This document shows, piece by piece, positions 8,110-17,685 of a DNA stretch of 47,486 nucleotides. This DNA is from Bacteroidota bacterium (GTDB lineage: Bacteria > Bacteroidota > Bacteroidia > UKL13-3): the NCBI GenBank assembly GCA_027491085.1, contig JAIXWW010000017.1, positions 1 to 47,486 on the forward strand, written 5' to 3'. The notes beneath the pieces were generated by a model that was given only the letters and a program-made list of their open reading frames with translations, searched no databases and was not told where the DNA came from. Positions within the stretch are counted from its first letter, which is position 1; every line of letters begins with the position of its first letter. The position numbers were made by a program, and so were the translations under genes.

Positions 8110-10782
8110 CTAGTTATCATATCCCAAATTAGGAGCTAACCATTTTTCAACGTAATCAATGCTTACACCTTTGCGTTTGGCATATTCTTCTACTTGGTCT
8201 TTTTGAATTTTACCTACTGCAAAATATTTACTTGCTTCGTTGGCAAAATAAAAACCACTTACTGCCGAAGCCGGATACATGGCAAAGTTTTCAGTTAATA
8301 CAATTCCTGCGTTTTCCTCTGCGTGTAATATATCAAACAACTTACGTTTTTCTGTATGGTCTGGGCAAGCAGGGTAGCCTGGCGCAGGACGAATACTGTT
8401 GTATTTTTCACGTATAATTTCATCATCGGTTAATTGTTCGTTTGGTGCAAAACCCCAATATTCTTTTCTAACCAATTCGTGCATTTTTTCAGCAAAAGCT
8501 TCGGCCAATCTATCAGCAATGGCTTTAATCATAATGCTATTGTAATCGTCATGGTCTTTTTCGTAAGCTTCTACCAAAGGTTCAATTCCAATTCCGGCAG
8601 TTACTGCAAACATGCCTAAATAATCTTTTTTGCCACTTTCTTTTGGAGCCACAAAATCAGCCAAACATAAGTAGGGTTGTCCATCGGCTTTTTCGCCTTG
8701 TTGTCGCAAATAATTGAAAGTTGTTGGTTGTCCGTTGTTAGAAATAATTACATCATCACCATCAGCATTTGCTTCATAAAAACCAATTACTCCGCGTGCG
8801 GTAAGTAGTTTTTCATTAATTACTTTATCCAACATTTTGTTGGCATCATCAAATAATTTTTTGGCTTCTACACCTACTATTTCATCGTTAAAAATGGCAG
8901 GATAACGCCCTACTAATTCCCAAGTTAAAAAGAAAGGAGTCCAATCAATGCGTTGGCGCAATTCTTCTAACGGAAAATTATCAAATACTTTTGTTCCTAA
9001 AAATTTAGGCGCAACAATATTGTCAAAACTCACAGGAATTTTGTTGGTTCTTGCTTTTGCTAAATCAACCGAGTTTTTATCTTTTTTGCGATTTTTATAA
9101 TCTATTCTAAATTGTTCGTACTCGTCTTTAAATTTCTTTTCAGAAGCTGCTCGTTGGTCAGGACTGATTAAACTTGCTGCCACAGGCACACTTTTACTTG
9201 CATCTAACACATGCACCACTGGTCCGCTATAAACAGGGTCAATTTTTACGGCTGTATGCGCACGGCTTGTTGTGGCTCCTCCAATTAACAAAGGAATTTT
9301 CATTCCTAAACGTTCCATTTCTTTGGCCACATGCACCATTTCATCCAAGCTTGGTGTAATCAATCCACTTAAACCAATTACATCTACATTTTCTTTAATG
9401 GCAGTTTCCAAAATTTTATCGGCAGGAACCATTACCCCAATATCAATTATTTCGTAATTGTTACAAGCCAACACCACACCCACAATGTTTTTTCCAATAT
9501 CATGCACATCACCTTTAACTGTGGCCATTAATATTTTACCTTGGTTGGTGGTCATGTTGCCATTTTTGCGTTTTTCTTCTTCCATATAAGGCATTAAAAC
9601 TGCTACGGCTTTTTTCATTACACGTGCGCTTTTAACAACCTGCGGTAAAAACATTTTTCCAGCACCAAACAAATCACCCACAATGTTCATTCCTGCCATT
9701 AACGGGCCTTCAATCACTTCAAGTGGTTTGTCGTAAATTAACCTTGCCTCTTCGGTATCTGCTTCTACAAACTCAACTATTCCTTTAATTAAAGCATGAC
9801 TCAAACGCTCTTGAACCGTTCCTTTGCGCCATTCATCATCTACAATACTTTCTTTTCCTTTTCCTTTAACACGTTCTGCTAGTTCCAATAAACGTTCGGT
9901 GGCATCGTCTCTTCTGTCTAATAAAACATCTTCTACATGTTCTAACAGTTCTTTGTCAATCTCGCTATAAACTTCCAATTGACTTGGGTTTACAATGCCC
10001 ATATTCATACCATTATTGATGGCATGAAATAAAAATGCAGAGTGCATGGCTTCACGTACTTTATCATTTCCTCTGAACGAAAATGAAACATTGGATACGC
10101 CACCACTTACTTTAGCACCTGGCAAATTTTCTTTAATCCATTTGGTGCCGTTAAAAAAATCCAAAGCATTTTTTCTATGCTCTTCCATGCCAGTAGCTAC
10201 TGGAAAAATATTTGGATCAAAAATGATATCGCCCGCAGGGAAATGAACTTTTTCAGTTAAAACTCTATAAGCTCTTTCCGCAATTTCTATTCTGCGTTCA
10301 TAATTATCTGCTTGTCCTTGTTCGTCAAAAAGCATTACAATTACTGCTGCACCAAAACGTTTTACAATTTTAGCTTGGCGGATAAATTCTTCTTCGCCAC
10401 CTTTCAGTGAAATAGAATTTACCACACATTTTCCTTGCACACATTTTAAACCAGCTTCTATAATTTCCCATTTCGATGAATCAATCATGATGGGAACACG
10501 AGAAATATCTGGCTCAGAGGCAATCAAATTTAAGAAGCGAACCATTGATTCTACACCATCAATCATTCCTTCATCCATATTGATGTCGATAATTTGCGCA
10601 CCGCCTTCTACCTGCTGACGAGCAACAGCCAAGGCTTCTTCAAAATTACCTTCACGAATAAGGCGTAAAAACATCTTAGAACCCGTTACATTGGTTCTTT
10701 CTCCCACATTTACAAAATTGGTATCTTTAGTAATTACCAATGGTTCCAAGCCCGAAAGGCGTAATGTATAATCTTTGTTCAT
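8110..10782 (-). CDS. metH: Methionine synthase, C-terminal part (folate, cobalamin and AdoMet domains)
   Basis: 890 aa. With its N-terminal partner it methylates homocysteine from 5-methyltetrahydrofolate through cobalamin. Domains in order: pterin-binding barrel (about residues 15-300, with [13 protein letters not shown] and [11 protein letters not shown]), four-helix cap (about 320-405), cobalamin-binding domain (about 415-545, with [12 protein letters not shown] carrying the axial His), and the AdoMet-dependent reactivation domain (about 570-890, with [15 protein letters not shown]). The homocysteine-binding Zn domain is absent here and is encoded by the gene at 11336-12340. This split is known in other Bacteroidota. 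An inverted-repeat element begins only 8 nt upstream of the ATG, so any leader or ribosome entry between the two parts lies within repeat DNA. Confidence 0.95.
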   Translation of the reverse strand: MNKDYTLRLSGLEPLVITKDTNFVNVGERTNVTGSKMFLRLIREGNFEEALAVARQQVEGGAQIIDINMDEGMIDGVESMVRFLNLIASEPDISRVPIMIDSSKWEIIEAGLKCVQGKCVVNSISLKGGEEEFIRQAKIVKRFGAAVIVMLFDEQGQADNYERRIEIAERAYRVLTEKVHFPAGDIIFDPNIFPVATGMEEHRKNALDFFNGTKWIKENLPGAKVSGGVSNVSFSFRGNDKVREAMHSAFLFHAINNGMNMGIVNPSQLEVYSEIDKELLEHVEDVLLDRRDDATERLLELAERVKGKGKESIVDDEWRKGTVQERLSHALIKGIVEFVEADTEEARLIYDKPLEVIEGPLMAGMNIVGDLFGAGKMFLPQVVKSARVMKKAVAVLMPYMEEEKRKNGNMTTNQGKILMATVKGDVHDIGKNIVGVVLACNNYEIIDIGVMVPADKILETAIKENVDVIGLSGLITPSLDEMVHVAKEMERLGMKIPLLIGGATTSRAHTAVKIDPVYSGPVVHVLDASKSVPVAASLISPDQRAASEKKFKDEYEQFRIDYKNRKKDKNSVDLAKARTNKIPVSFDNIVAPKFLGTKVFDNFPLEELRQRIDWTPFFLTWELVGRYPAIFNDEIVGVEAKKLFDDANKMLDKVINEKLLTARGVIGFYEANADGDDVIISNNGQPTTFNYLRQQGEKADGQPYLCLADFVAPKESGKKDYLGMFAVTAGIGIEPLVEAYEKDHDDYNSIMIKAIADRLAEAFAEKMHELVRKEYWGFAPNEQLTDDEIIREKYNSIRPAPGYPACPDHTEKRKLFDILHAEENAGIVLTENFAMYPASAVSGFYFANEASKYFAVGKIQKDQVEEYAKRKGVSIDYVEKWLAPNLGYDN

Positions 10783-10790
10783 TTATTTTT

Positions 10791-11350
10791 GCTTCTGGCA
10801 ACTGGCTTCTGGCTGCTAGCTAATTGCTAGAAGCTAGAGGCCAGAGGCTCTTTACTTATTGTCTTGTTTTATCTTCAAAATCAAATTATTTATCTGTTTT
10901 TGAATTTTATTTATCTCATTAATCATTGGCGCGATGGTTTCTTCGTTTGTAAAACCAATTTCCTTGCACAATAGGAGTTGAGTTTCTAATTCAAAAGAAG
11001 ATCCAATGGCTATTTCTAAAAACCTTTTAAATTCTAAATCACTATTTCTACTTGTACCTTCGGCAACATTAGAGGGTATTGAAACCGCAGCCCTACATAT
11101 TTGAGAAATTAATCCAAACTTTTCTTCTTTTGGCAAACTCAATGAAAATTGATAAACTAATTTCACCAAGTTCATGCTGTCATTCCAAATGTCGTATTTT
11201 TTGAAGTCTCTCATTGTTTGCTGCTGGCTTTCAGCTGCTGGCCTCTAGCCAATTTCAATTTTGTTTTATAATAATCTTCTTTTTTATATGCTAAAACTAG
11301 CTATAAGTTGTCTGCCATAAGCCAGCTGCTAGAGGCTAGTTGCTGGAAGC
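10791..11350. mobile_element. Inverted-repeat cassette carrying a four-helix-bundle gene, lodged inside split metH
   Basis: Outer arms 10791-10810 and 11331-11350 pair over all 20 positions (16 Watson-Crick, 4 G-T wobble on the plus strand). Inner arms 10833-10844 (GCTAGAGGCCAG) and 11238-11249 (CTGGCCTCTAGC) are exact 12-bp complements. Further GCTGCTGGC/GCTAGAAGCTAG variants fill both flanks. Between the inner arms lies only the 120-aa gene. The right arm supplies the stop and last codons of the upstream metH part. No transposase or target duplication is visible, so calling it mobile is inference. Confidence 0.6.
10852..11214 (-). CDS. Four-helix-bundle protein of the 23S rRNA intervening-sequence (IVP/S23) family
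   Basis: 120 aa, the usual family length. Signature elements seen: YDIWNDSMNLVKLVYQFS in helix 1, LPKEEKFGLISQICRAAVSIPSNVAEGTSR (family core; the Pro-Ser-Asn-Ala-Glu-Gly turn is diagnostic), and ELETQLLLCKEIGF in helix 3. Members are found in intervening sequences of 23S rRNA genes and as free-standing genes; the fold is shared with the Avd accessory protein of diversity-generating retroelements. The molecular function is unknown. It lies between the two metH parts on the same strand, enclosed in nested inverted repeats, so it is likely transcribed with metH. Nothing links it to methionine metabolism; it looks like a passenger. Confidence 0.9.
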   Translation of the reverse strand: MRDFKKYDIWNDSMNLVKLVYQFSLSLPKEEKFGLISQICRAAVSIPSNVAEGTSRNSDLEFKRFLEIAIGSSFELETQLLLCKEIGFTNEETIAPMINEINKIQKQINNLILKIKQDNK

Positions 11351-12340
11351 CTCCTGCAAAATCCTCGGTTCATACTTCGCTGCCATATCTGCAATAGCTT
11401 TAATATGATCAGGAGTAGTTCCGCAACAGCCGCCTAGAATATTTACCAATCCTTCTTTGCAAAATTCTTCTACTTGTTTTGCCATAGCTGCTGGACTTTC
11501 ATCGTATTGACCAAATTCGTTTGGCAATCCAGCATTTGGATATGCGCTAACATAAAATGGAGAATGTGTTGCCATTACTTGTAAATACGGACGTAAAGCA
11601 CTTGCGCCTAATGCACAATTTAAGCCTATACTCATCAATGGTGCATGTTGCATACTTATTAAAAATGCCTCTGTTGTTTGACCAGATAATGTTCTTCCAG
11701 ATGCATCTGTAATTGTTCCTGAAATCATAACTGGATAATGTTTTCCAAGTTCTTCAAAAACTTCGTCAACTGCATATAATGCAGCCTTTGCATTTAAAGT
11801 ATCAAAAATGGTTTCAATCAATAAAATATCGACTCCACCTTCAATTAATTTAATAGCTTGTTGTTTATACGCCTTTACCAATTCATCAAAAGTGGTAGCC
11901 CTATAACCAGGATCGTTTACATCCGGACTAATAGATAAAGTTCTGTTGGTTGGTCCCATTGCACCAGCAACAAACCTCGGCTTGTGCGGTTCTTTGGCTG
12001 TCATTTCATCGGCTACTTCTCTTGCAATTTTTGCTGAATAATAATTGATATCATCTACCAAATGTTCTAGATGATAATCGGCTTGCGCAATGGTAGTTCC
12101 GCTAAAAGTATTGGTTTCAACAATATCGGCACCTGCTTCAAAATACAAACGGTGGATACCTTTGATAATTTCAGGACGAGTAATTGAAAGTAAATCATTG
12201 TTTCCCTTTAAAGGATGCGCATGATTTGCCAAAGCCTCATTTCTAAAATCAGCTTCTTCCAATTTATGTCGTTGAATCATGGTACCCATTGCACCATCCA
12301 AAATCACAATTTTTTTCTTTAGTATGTCGTATATGTTCAT
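11336..12340 (-). CDS. metH: Methionine synthase, N-terminal homocysteine-binding part
   Basis: About 334 aa: the Zn-dependent homocysteine methyltransferase barrel of MetH as a separate protein. Seen: [16 protein letters not shown] at the start, ETNTFSGT, the first zinc Cys in GLNCALGAS and the Cys pair in [10 protein letters not shown] near the end. I start at the ATG at 12340 ([10 protein letters not shown]), which matches the family. An in-frame ATG at 12358 would add six residues, but it lies in an inverted repeat. The last residues (EASSN) and stop codon are encoded by the right arm of the IVP cassette, so the original C-terminus may have been replaced. Expression is likely controlled by the SAM-I riboswitch 150-250 nt upstream. 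Confidence 0.93.
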   Translation of the reverse strand: MNIYDILKKKIVILDGAMGTMIQRHKLEEADFRNEALANHAHPLKGNNDLLSITRPEIIKGIHRLYFEAGADIVETNTFSGTTIAQADYHLEHLVDDINYYSAKIAREVADEMTAKEPHKPRFVAGAMGPTNRTLSISPDVNDPGYRATTFDELVKAYKQQAIKLIEGGVDILLIETIFDTLNAKAALYAVDEVFEELGKHYPVMISGTITDASGRTLSGQTTEAFLISMQHAPLMSIGLNCALGASALRPYLQVMATHSPFYVSAYPNAGLPNEFGQYDESPAAMAKQVEEFCKEGLVNILGGCCGTTPDHIKAIADMAAKYEPRILQEASSN

Positions 12341-12359
12341 TTTTATATCAATGTCCATA

Positions 12360-12427
12360 GTCCATGGTCAATAGACCATAGGTTAATAAATTCAAAAGCA
12401 ATGGACTATGGTCTATTAGCTATTGAC
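12360..12427. repeat. Inverted repeat in the metH leader
   Basis: AATAGACCATAG (12370-12381) and CTATGGTCTATT (12406-12417) are exact 12-bp complements. Degenerate copies of TCCATGGTCAATAG surround them on both sides. The hairpin lies between the riboswitch and the metH start codon. The motif looks like a dispersed palindromic repeat rather than a dedicated regulator. Confidence 0.7.
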
Positions 12428-12488
12428 TTTTCCAGTAAACTTTTTCCGATTAGGTGTTTGATAGCAACTCGTGACCGAGGCATTCATT

Positions 12489-12594
12489 CACTTATCAGTT
12501 CTCTCTTTTGGAGATAGGTATTGGCACTCTGCTACTTGGGGTAGTTTTGCCAAGACATCATAGGGCCTATTCCCTCCGTCTTTCTGGATAAGTG
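12489..12594 (-). promoter_or_regulatory. SAM-I (S-box) riboswitch upstream of metH
   Basis: Read on the minus strand, P1 is formed by CACTTATC (from 12594) and GATAAGTG (ending at 12489). Between them lie the S-box conserved blocks GACGGAGGGA, TAGGCCC, TATGATG and TTGGCAA, then the P3 and P4 arms. This is the AdoMet aptamer that shuts off methionine genes when AdoMet is high. The sequence after it (CGGTCACGAG, then the repeat hairpin at 12370-12417) must hold the expression platform; I do not see a canonical terminator with a long T run, so translational control is possible. Confidence 0.88.
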
Positions 12595-12597
12595 GTG

Positions 12598-12627
12598 CAA
12601 ATATAGAAAAGATTTATTGAATACAAA
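12598..12627 (-). promoter_or_regulatory. Bacteroidota sigma-A promoter for the metH riboswitch transcript
   Basis: On the minus strand TTTG (12627-12624), 18 nt, then TATATTTG (12605-12598), an exact TAnnTTTG box. Transcription would begin right at the 5' edge of the aptamer. Confidence 0.75.
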
Positions 12628-12639
12628 ATTCAATAAATC
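12611..12639 (-). terminator. Hairpin after ccmF that overlaps the metH promoter
   Basis: The 12-bp perfect stem GATTTATTGAAT / ATTCAATAAATC (12611-12622, 12628-12639) has a 5-nt loop and is followed on the minus strand by TTTTCT. It is placed to end ccmF transcription (stop at 12671). Its loop contains the TTTG box of the metH promoter. The stem is AT-rich, so termination strength is uncertain. Confidence 0.55.
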
Positions 12640-12670
12640 TTCAATTAAAAATGGGGAGAAAATAAATTCT

Positions 12671-15217
12671 TTAAACAGTTTTGCCGTTAATTTCTTTTGT
12701 TTGAATTCTTTTTAAAATGGATAAAAAGAATCCTATAATCATGATAATAGTTCCGGCCCATACCAAGTTAATCCATGGAAAAACAATGGCTTTCATAATG
12801 ATGAAATTACCTGTATTGTCTTTTTCCGATGTTTCAATGGTTATTTTTTTAGTTTCAGGATTTACTTCCTTAAAACTAAACTTGGTTTTTATTTCTTCAC
12901 TGTAAGCATCAAAACTAGCCACTTGCCTATCTTTTATGCCATAAAGTGGGGTAATATTATATACATTATCAAGCGTATGAATGGCTATTTCTGCACCAAT
13001 TAATATTTCCGATTGGTTTGCATTATTACTTTTTTGCACATTAGAACTGATGTTTTTTAAAACACAAAATGCATTGCTCAAATAAATGGTATCGCCTTGC
13101 GCTAACTCATGTTTTTTAGTATTTACAAATTTAGCTTCTTTCTTTTCGGCTGGTACTGAACTAACATAAGTAAAAACATCGTGGCTTAAATAATGTTTGG
13201 TATCGGGGTTAGCCACTAAACCAAACTTAGGATTTATTTGTGCATTTGGATACAAGTTAAATTCATAATCAACTTTGCCAGTTTCTTTGTTTAGTTTTTT
13301 ATAATTTACTCGGTAAAAAGTATTTACCCATTGTTGGCTATCGCCTACATAAGTAATTTCGTAATCCGACATTTTTAAAGGTTTACCACCTTCTAAATAC
13401 ACGTTTTCAATATTATTTTTGTCGTCAAACTCAGGGTTTAAAACTTTACCACTTTCGTTTATTGAAATTACTTTTTTATTGGCCGATGAAACCAAAACAC
13501 CCACTAATAAAACACCAAAACCAATATGAGCAACCGATGCACCCACTAATTTTACCTTACCTTTAAAAATTGGTTTCAATAAACTTCCGTTACCAATTAT
13601 GGCATAAATAGCAGCAAACAATAAAGCTATGAATACATAATTTTCTAGCTTAAAGGCAAAGAATAAAACAAATGCAATTACACCTGAAATTATAAAATGT
13701 GTAATGATTTTTTTAATGCCATCTGCACCATTCTTTTTGTATTTTAAAACATGGGCTACTGCTGTTAAAGTAGCAATAATAATTGCCAAAGGCATTTGCC
13801 ATTTATTGTAGTGATTTATTACATCGGTAGGAGGGGCCAGTTTTAAATCGAACATTTTGTTAAATACAGGAATAGAGGTAGTTAAAATAATTTGGAAAGC
13901 CGAAATACCAAGCATTAAACTACCAATAAACATCCAAAACTCGCGAGTATAAATTTCATCATCTTTTTTGCTCGATGGAATGTATTTAGCCAAGTAATAA
14001 ATATTTGAAAGCACTGCTAATGAGCCAATTATTATTAAAGGCCATTTATTGATATTTAATTTTTCGCTTAATAAAATACCAATCACCAAAAGAATTAATG
14101 TACCAAAATTGATCCAGAAAATCAAAGGTTTTTTCTCTAAAACCAATGGCACAATCCAAACAAACATCAATACAAAAAGCAATAATTGTCCGCTCATACC
14201 TAAATCGGTAAACGAGTGAACAGATGAGTTACCTAATACCCCACTTCTGGTTAAAAAAGTAGCATACAATACCAAAATAAAGGTTAGAATAATAAAGGCA
14301 AAAGTAGCTTGTAAGGCATTGCCTGTAGCTTTGTAAATAAGCATTAAGTGCAAACCTGCAATTAAAGTTAACCAAGGTACCAACGATGCATTTTCTACAG
14401 GATCCCAAGCCCAATAGCCACCAAAACTTAAACTTTCGTAAGCCCAAAATCCACCCATAATAATACCCGTTCCAAGTACCATAACACTTACCAATGCCCA
14501 TGGTAAAGCTGGTTTTATCCACTCGCTAAATTGTTTACGCATTAAAGCAGCAATGGCAAAAGCAAACGGAACTACCGTAGTAGCAAAACCAAAAAACAAA
14601 GTTGGTGGATGAATTACCATCCAATAGTTTTGTAATAATGGGTTTAAACCATTTCCATCTTTTATTTTGCTTAAATAATCAGGTTGTTTAAAAATGGGTG
14701 CATTGCCCATGGCATTACGCAATAATTCAAAAGGTGTGCTGCCAAATTTTATTCCCCATACTTTTACTCCTAAAAGCATGCTAGTTAAAGCTATTTGCGA
14801 TAGCATAACCACAAACATAACTGGACTGGTCCAGTTTTTGGCTGTTCCAATTATTAACCAACCAATAACCATTTGCCAAAAAATCCAAAGTAAAAAACTA
14901 CCCTCTTGACCTTCCCAAAAGCACGAAATCATGAAATGAACAGGCAGATCGCGGCTGCTATGTTGCCATGCATAATGGTATTCAAAATAATGTTGGTGAA
15001 TTATGAAGAACAGCGCACTTACTATGGTAAGTACTGCCAATGTATGCACATAAAAACTTAATTTAGCTGTTTTTGCCCAATGGGTTTCTTGTGGCTTTTT
15101 TTCGGCAAAGTAGTAGCTAACTGCTGATAATATAGATGTAATAAAACTGAAAACCACTGCCATGCGGCCTAAATTTCCAATCCATAAATGTTCACCTTCA
15201 AAAATTATATTGCTCAT
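12671..15217 (-). CDS. ccmF: Cytochrome c-type biogenesis protein CcmF (haem lyase subunit)
   Basis: 848 aa polytopic membrane protein of the haem-handling family; it attaches haem delivered by CcmE to apocytochrome c. Seen: FWEGQEGSFLLW early, the WWD-type haem motif GGYWAWDPVENASLVPWL (about residues 260-276) and a following IYKATGNALQATFAFIILTF block. The hydrophobic core is followed by an extended periplasmic domain (about residues 590-800) and a last span with a basic tail. It is longer than proteobacterial CcmF (about 650 aa); the added C-terminal domain seems normal for this phylum. The other ccm genes lie 2.7 kb away at 17887-19107, on the same strand but separated by two opposite-strand genes. 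A TACATTTG box lies 18 nt upstream of the ATG. Confidence 0.9.
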   Translation of the reverse strand: MSNIIFEGEHLWIGNLGRMAVVFSFITSILSAVSYYFAEKKPQETHWAKTAKLSFYVHTLAVLTIVSALFFIIHQHYFEYHYAWQHSSRDLPVHFMISCFWEGQEGSFLLWIFWQMVIGWLIIGTAKNWTSPVMFVVMLSQIALTSMLLGVKVWGIKFGSTPFELLRNAMGNAPIFKQPDYLSKIKDGNGLNPLLQNYWMVIHPPTLFFGFATTVVPFAFAIAALMRKQFSEWIKPALPWALVSVMVLGTGIIMGGFWAYESLSFGGYWAWDPVENASLVPWLTLIAGLHLMLIYKATGNALQATFAFIILTFILVLYATFLTRSGVLGNSSVHSFTDLGMSGQLLLFVLMFVWIVPLVLEKKPLIFWINFGTLILLVIGILLSEKLNINKWPLIIIGSLAVLSNIYYLAKYIPSSKKDDEIYTREFWMFIGSLMLGISAFQIILTTSIPVFNKMFDLKLAPPTDVINHYNKWQMPLAIIIATLTAVAHVLKYKKNGADGIKKIITHFIISGVIAFVLFFAFKLENYVFIALLFAAIYAIIGNGSLLKPIFKGKVKLVGASVAHIGFGVLLVGVLVSSANKKVISINESGKVLNPEFDDKNNIENVYLEGGKPLKMSDYEITYVGDSQQWVNTFYRVNYKKLNKETGKVDYEFNLYPNAQINPKFGLVANPDTKHYLSHDVFTYVSSVPAEKKEAKFVNTKKHELAQGDTIYLSNAFCVLKNISSNVQKSNNANQSEILIGAEIAIHTLDNVYNITPLYGIKDRQVASFDAYSEEIKTKFSFKEVNPETKKITIETSEKDNTGNFIIMKAIVFPWINLVWAGTIIMIIGFFLSILKRIQTKEINGKTV

Positions 15218-15234
15218 GTAATAAATTTAAATGG

Positions 15235-15242
15235 CAAATGTA
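15235..15242 (-). promoter_or_regulatory. Probable -7 element of the ccmF promoter
   Basis: On the minus strand TACATTTG matches TAnnTTTG exactly and ends 18 nt before the ccmF ATG. No TTTG -33 partner is present at normal spacing, so the call is tentative. The rest of 15243-15400 holds only GAGTGTTT/GAGTATTTAAGTT-like short repeats. Confidence 0.35.
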
Positions 15243-15411
15243 AGTAAAGCTAAGTAATGAAAACGGATAAAAAAAGTATGAGTGAAGTCAAGTAGTTTTG
15301 GGGTGTTTAAGTTCTGAGTGTTTGAGTGCGTATGTGTTTATGATCTGAGTATTTAAGTTTTGATATTAAAACATAGAAACTTGATATAAATAATAAATAA
15401 CATTGACATAA

Positions 15412-15442
15412 TTTGGTTTTTCTAGTTTAATAAATATTTTTG
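15412..15442 (+). promoter_or_regulatory. Bacteroidota sigma-A promoter for yjgN-M48
   Basis: TTTG (15412-15415), 19 nt, then TATTTTTG (15435-15442): exact matches to both consensus boxes, 29 nt upstream of the yjgN ATG. Confidence 0.65.
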
Positions 15443-15471
15443 ACTTTCTAACAAATTAAAAATATTAACAA

Positions 15472-16446
15472 ATGGAACAAACAACTACTGAACAAACAGT
15501 TGAAGAACAAAAAAATTACACACTTGGTTTTCATGGAACGGGAAGTGAACTTTTCGGAATTATCATTGTAAATTGGTTACTAACAGTAATTACTTTGGGA
15601 TTTTACTATCCGTGGGCAAAAGCCAAACAATTAAGCTATATGTTTGGTGCAACATCTTTAAATAATGATCGTTTTGCATTTCATGGTACTGGTAAAGAAA
15701 TGTTCAAAGGATTCATAAAGGCCTTAATAATTTTTGTGGTGTTGTATGGAATTCTTATTGTTTCAGTTGTATTCCATATGGAAATTTTAGGCTTTGCAAT
15801 ATTTTATATTGGATTTCTTGGTTTAATTCCTTTGGCTATTCATGGAACATACAAGTACAGAATGTCAAGAACTTCTTGGAGAGGTATTCGATTTGGTTAC
15901 AGAGGAGAAAGAGGACAATTATTTGGCGTATTTATTAAAGGAATTTTGTTATCAATATTAACCATTGGTATTTATGGTTCTTGGTTTGCCATGAATTTAA
16001 GAAATTATATTTTTAGCAATATCAAGTTTGGTAATATTGAATTTAAATCCAACGCAAGAGGAAGCAGTTATTTTGTATTAGTACTCAAAGGTTATTTTTT
16101 ATCTTTCATTACATTGGGTATTTATTCCTTTTGGTGGATGAGCGAGATTTTTGCTTTTTATGTTAACAACATAAGTATGCATAAAGATGACAAAGAGATT
16201 AGGTTAAAATCCACAGCAACTGGAGTTGGCTTTTTAGGATTAATTTTAGGAAATTTATTAATAATTGTATTAACCTTAGGATTAGGATTTGCATGGACAC
16301 AGGTTCGCACCATGAACTTTATTGCAAATAATATTGAATTAGAAGGAAATATTGATTTAGATACCATTAGCCAAACTGAAGATGAGTTTACAGATGCTAC
16401 AGGCGAGGATGTAAGTGACTTTTTAGACTTAGACATTACCTTGTAA
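15472..16446 (+). CDS. YjgN/DUF898 family membrane protein
   Basis: 324 aa. Repeated DUF898 blocks are visible: FHGTGSELFGI...TLGFYYPWAKAKQL, then FHGTGKEMFKGF, FGYRGERGQLFG...TIGIYGSWFAMNLRNY and FVLVLKGYFLSFITLGIYSFWW. Each pairs a hydrophobic hairpin with an aromatic motif; in all there are about six to seven spans and an acidic C-terminal tail. The function of the family is unknown. The stop overlaps the start of the next gene (M48 protease) by one base (TAATG), and the same yjgN-protease pairing is known in other bacteria, which suggests joint work at the membrane. It is transcribed from its own promoter, against the flanking ccm genes. Confidence 0.85.
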   Translation: MEQTTTEQTVEEQKNYTLGFHGTGSELFGIIIVNWLLTVITLGFYYPWAKAKQLSYMFGATSLNNDRFAFHGTGKEMFKGFIKALIIFVVLYGILIVSVVFHMEILGFAIFYIGFLGLIPLAIHGTYKYRMSRTSWRGIRFGYRGERGQLFGVFIKGILLSILTIGIYGSWFAMNLRNYIFSNIKFGNIEFKSNARGSSYFVLVLKGYFLSFITLGIYSFWWMSEIFAFYVNNISMHKDDKEIRLKSTATGVGFLGLILGNLLIIVLTLGLGFAWTQVRTMNFIANNIELEGNIDLDTISQTEDEFTDATGEDVSDFLDLDITL

Positions 16447-17531
16447 TGCAGGATATCAAAGCAATTTATTTTGATGGAAATTCATCCATTGCACAATCAA
16501 TTGATTTTGTATTGGATGAAAAAAATGCAATTTTTATTTTCGGCTCTCCCCAATTGGGTAATGCAAAACATTCAATTTTGGATGCTAAAATTTCAAATCA
16601 TAGTGGTTTGTTAATTATTGAATTTGGTACTAGTCCGATTCAAACCATAAAAATTGATGACGCTGAATACATAAAATATCTGAAAAATTATTTAAGCACA
16701 AACGGAATCCAAACTTGGTACCAAAAGCTCATTAATTTAGGCGTAAAAGTGCATATTTTAATAGCACTGAGTATTTTAGGTTTAATCGCAGTTTCTTACT
16801 TTTTTGTTTTACCATTTGTAGCAGAACAAGCGGTGGTTTTAGTGCCTAAATCATACGATGATAAAATGGGTGGGGAGTTTTACCAACACTTTGTAGAATA
16901 CAATGAAATTGATTCTGCAAAAACCAAACAACTGGAGGCATTTGCACAAAAACTTCAATTTAATAGTTCACAAAAGCTCCATTTTACAGTGGTTAAATCA
17001 GATATTGTAAATGCCTTTGCTTTGCCCGATGGACACATTATAGTATTTACAGGTTTATTAGATTTGATGCAAAATTACGAAGAACTAGTAGCTTTACTTG
17101 GACATGAAGCAACCCATGTTAACGAGCGTCATTCTGTTAAAATGCTTTGCAGAAACATATCAGGTTACTTATTGATTTCGGCTATTTTAAGTGATGCAAA
17201 TGGAGTGATTGCTACCATTGCTGATAATGCAAATGGAATTTATTCTTTAACTTTTTCTAGAGGTTTTGAGCGTGAAGCTGATTTAAAGGGTTTTGAAATA
17301 ATGAAAGTGAACAAAGTAAACCCAAATGGAATGAGCAATTTGTTTTTACGATTGAAAGAAGGAAATAAAATTGATATTGAAATTCCTGAATTTTTAAGTT
17401 CACATCCTGTAACCGATGCCCGAATTGAATACGTGAACGAAACTATTAAAAACGATTTTTATAAATACCAAACCAATTTGGAGCTGAAAAAAATATTTGA
17501 AGCCATTAAAAATGATGCACCCCCGAAATAA
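16446..17531 (+). CDS. Membrane-anchored M48 family metalloprotease
   Basis: 361 aa. A soluble N-terminal region (about residues 1-95), a single span (about 100-122, HILIALSILGLIAVSYFFVL), then a zinc peptidase domain. LGHEATHVNERH contains the HExxH zinc motif, and GFEREADLKGFEIM supplies the third ligand (Glu). C-terminal LSSHPVTDARIEYV is the usual M48 tail motif with HP. The domain architecture (YjgN partner, one span, peptidase) differs from the multi-span HtpX and from the lipoprotein BepA. A role in membrane protein quality control is inferred from the family. It is co-translated with yjgN. Confidence 0.88.
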   Translation: MQDIKAIYFDGNSSIAQSIDFVLDEKNAIFIFGSPQLGNAKHSILDAKISNHSGLLIIEFGTSPIQTIKIDDAEYIKYLKNYLSTNGIQTWYQKLINLGVKVHILIALSILGLIAVSYFFVLPFVAEQAVVLVPKSYDDKMGGEFYQHFVEYNEIDSAKTKQLEAFAQKLQFNSSQKLHFTVVKSDIVNAFALPDGHIIVFTGLLDLMQNYEELVALLGHEATHVNERHSVKMLCRNISGYLLISAILSDANGVIATIADNANGIYSLTFSRGFEREADLKGFEIMKVNKVNPNGMSNLFLRLKEGNKIDIEIPEFLSSHPVTDARIEYVNETIKNDFYKYQTNLELKKIFEAIKNDAPPK

Positions 17532-17685
17532 ATAGTTGAACATCAAGAAGGTCTTAACACTATTTAAATCAAGAGAATTAATTAAAATTCACGAATGAAA
17601 TTCTACAAGTAAAATCATATAAATTTAAAAAATTGGCAAATAATGCTAACTAACTTGAAAGGAAAAAGACATTATAAAAATCATT

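Noticed and set aside
8110..12358. metH broken by a frameshift or assembly error
   Set aside because: The two parts meet at a domain border, each has its own start and stop, they are separated by a 550-bp gene cassette, and the same split occurs in other Bacteroidota.
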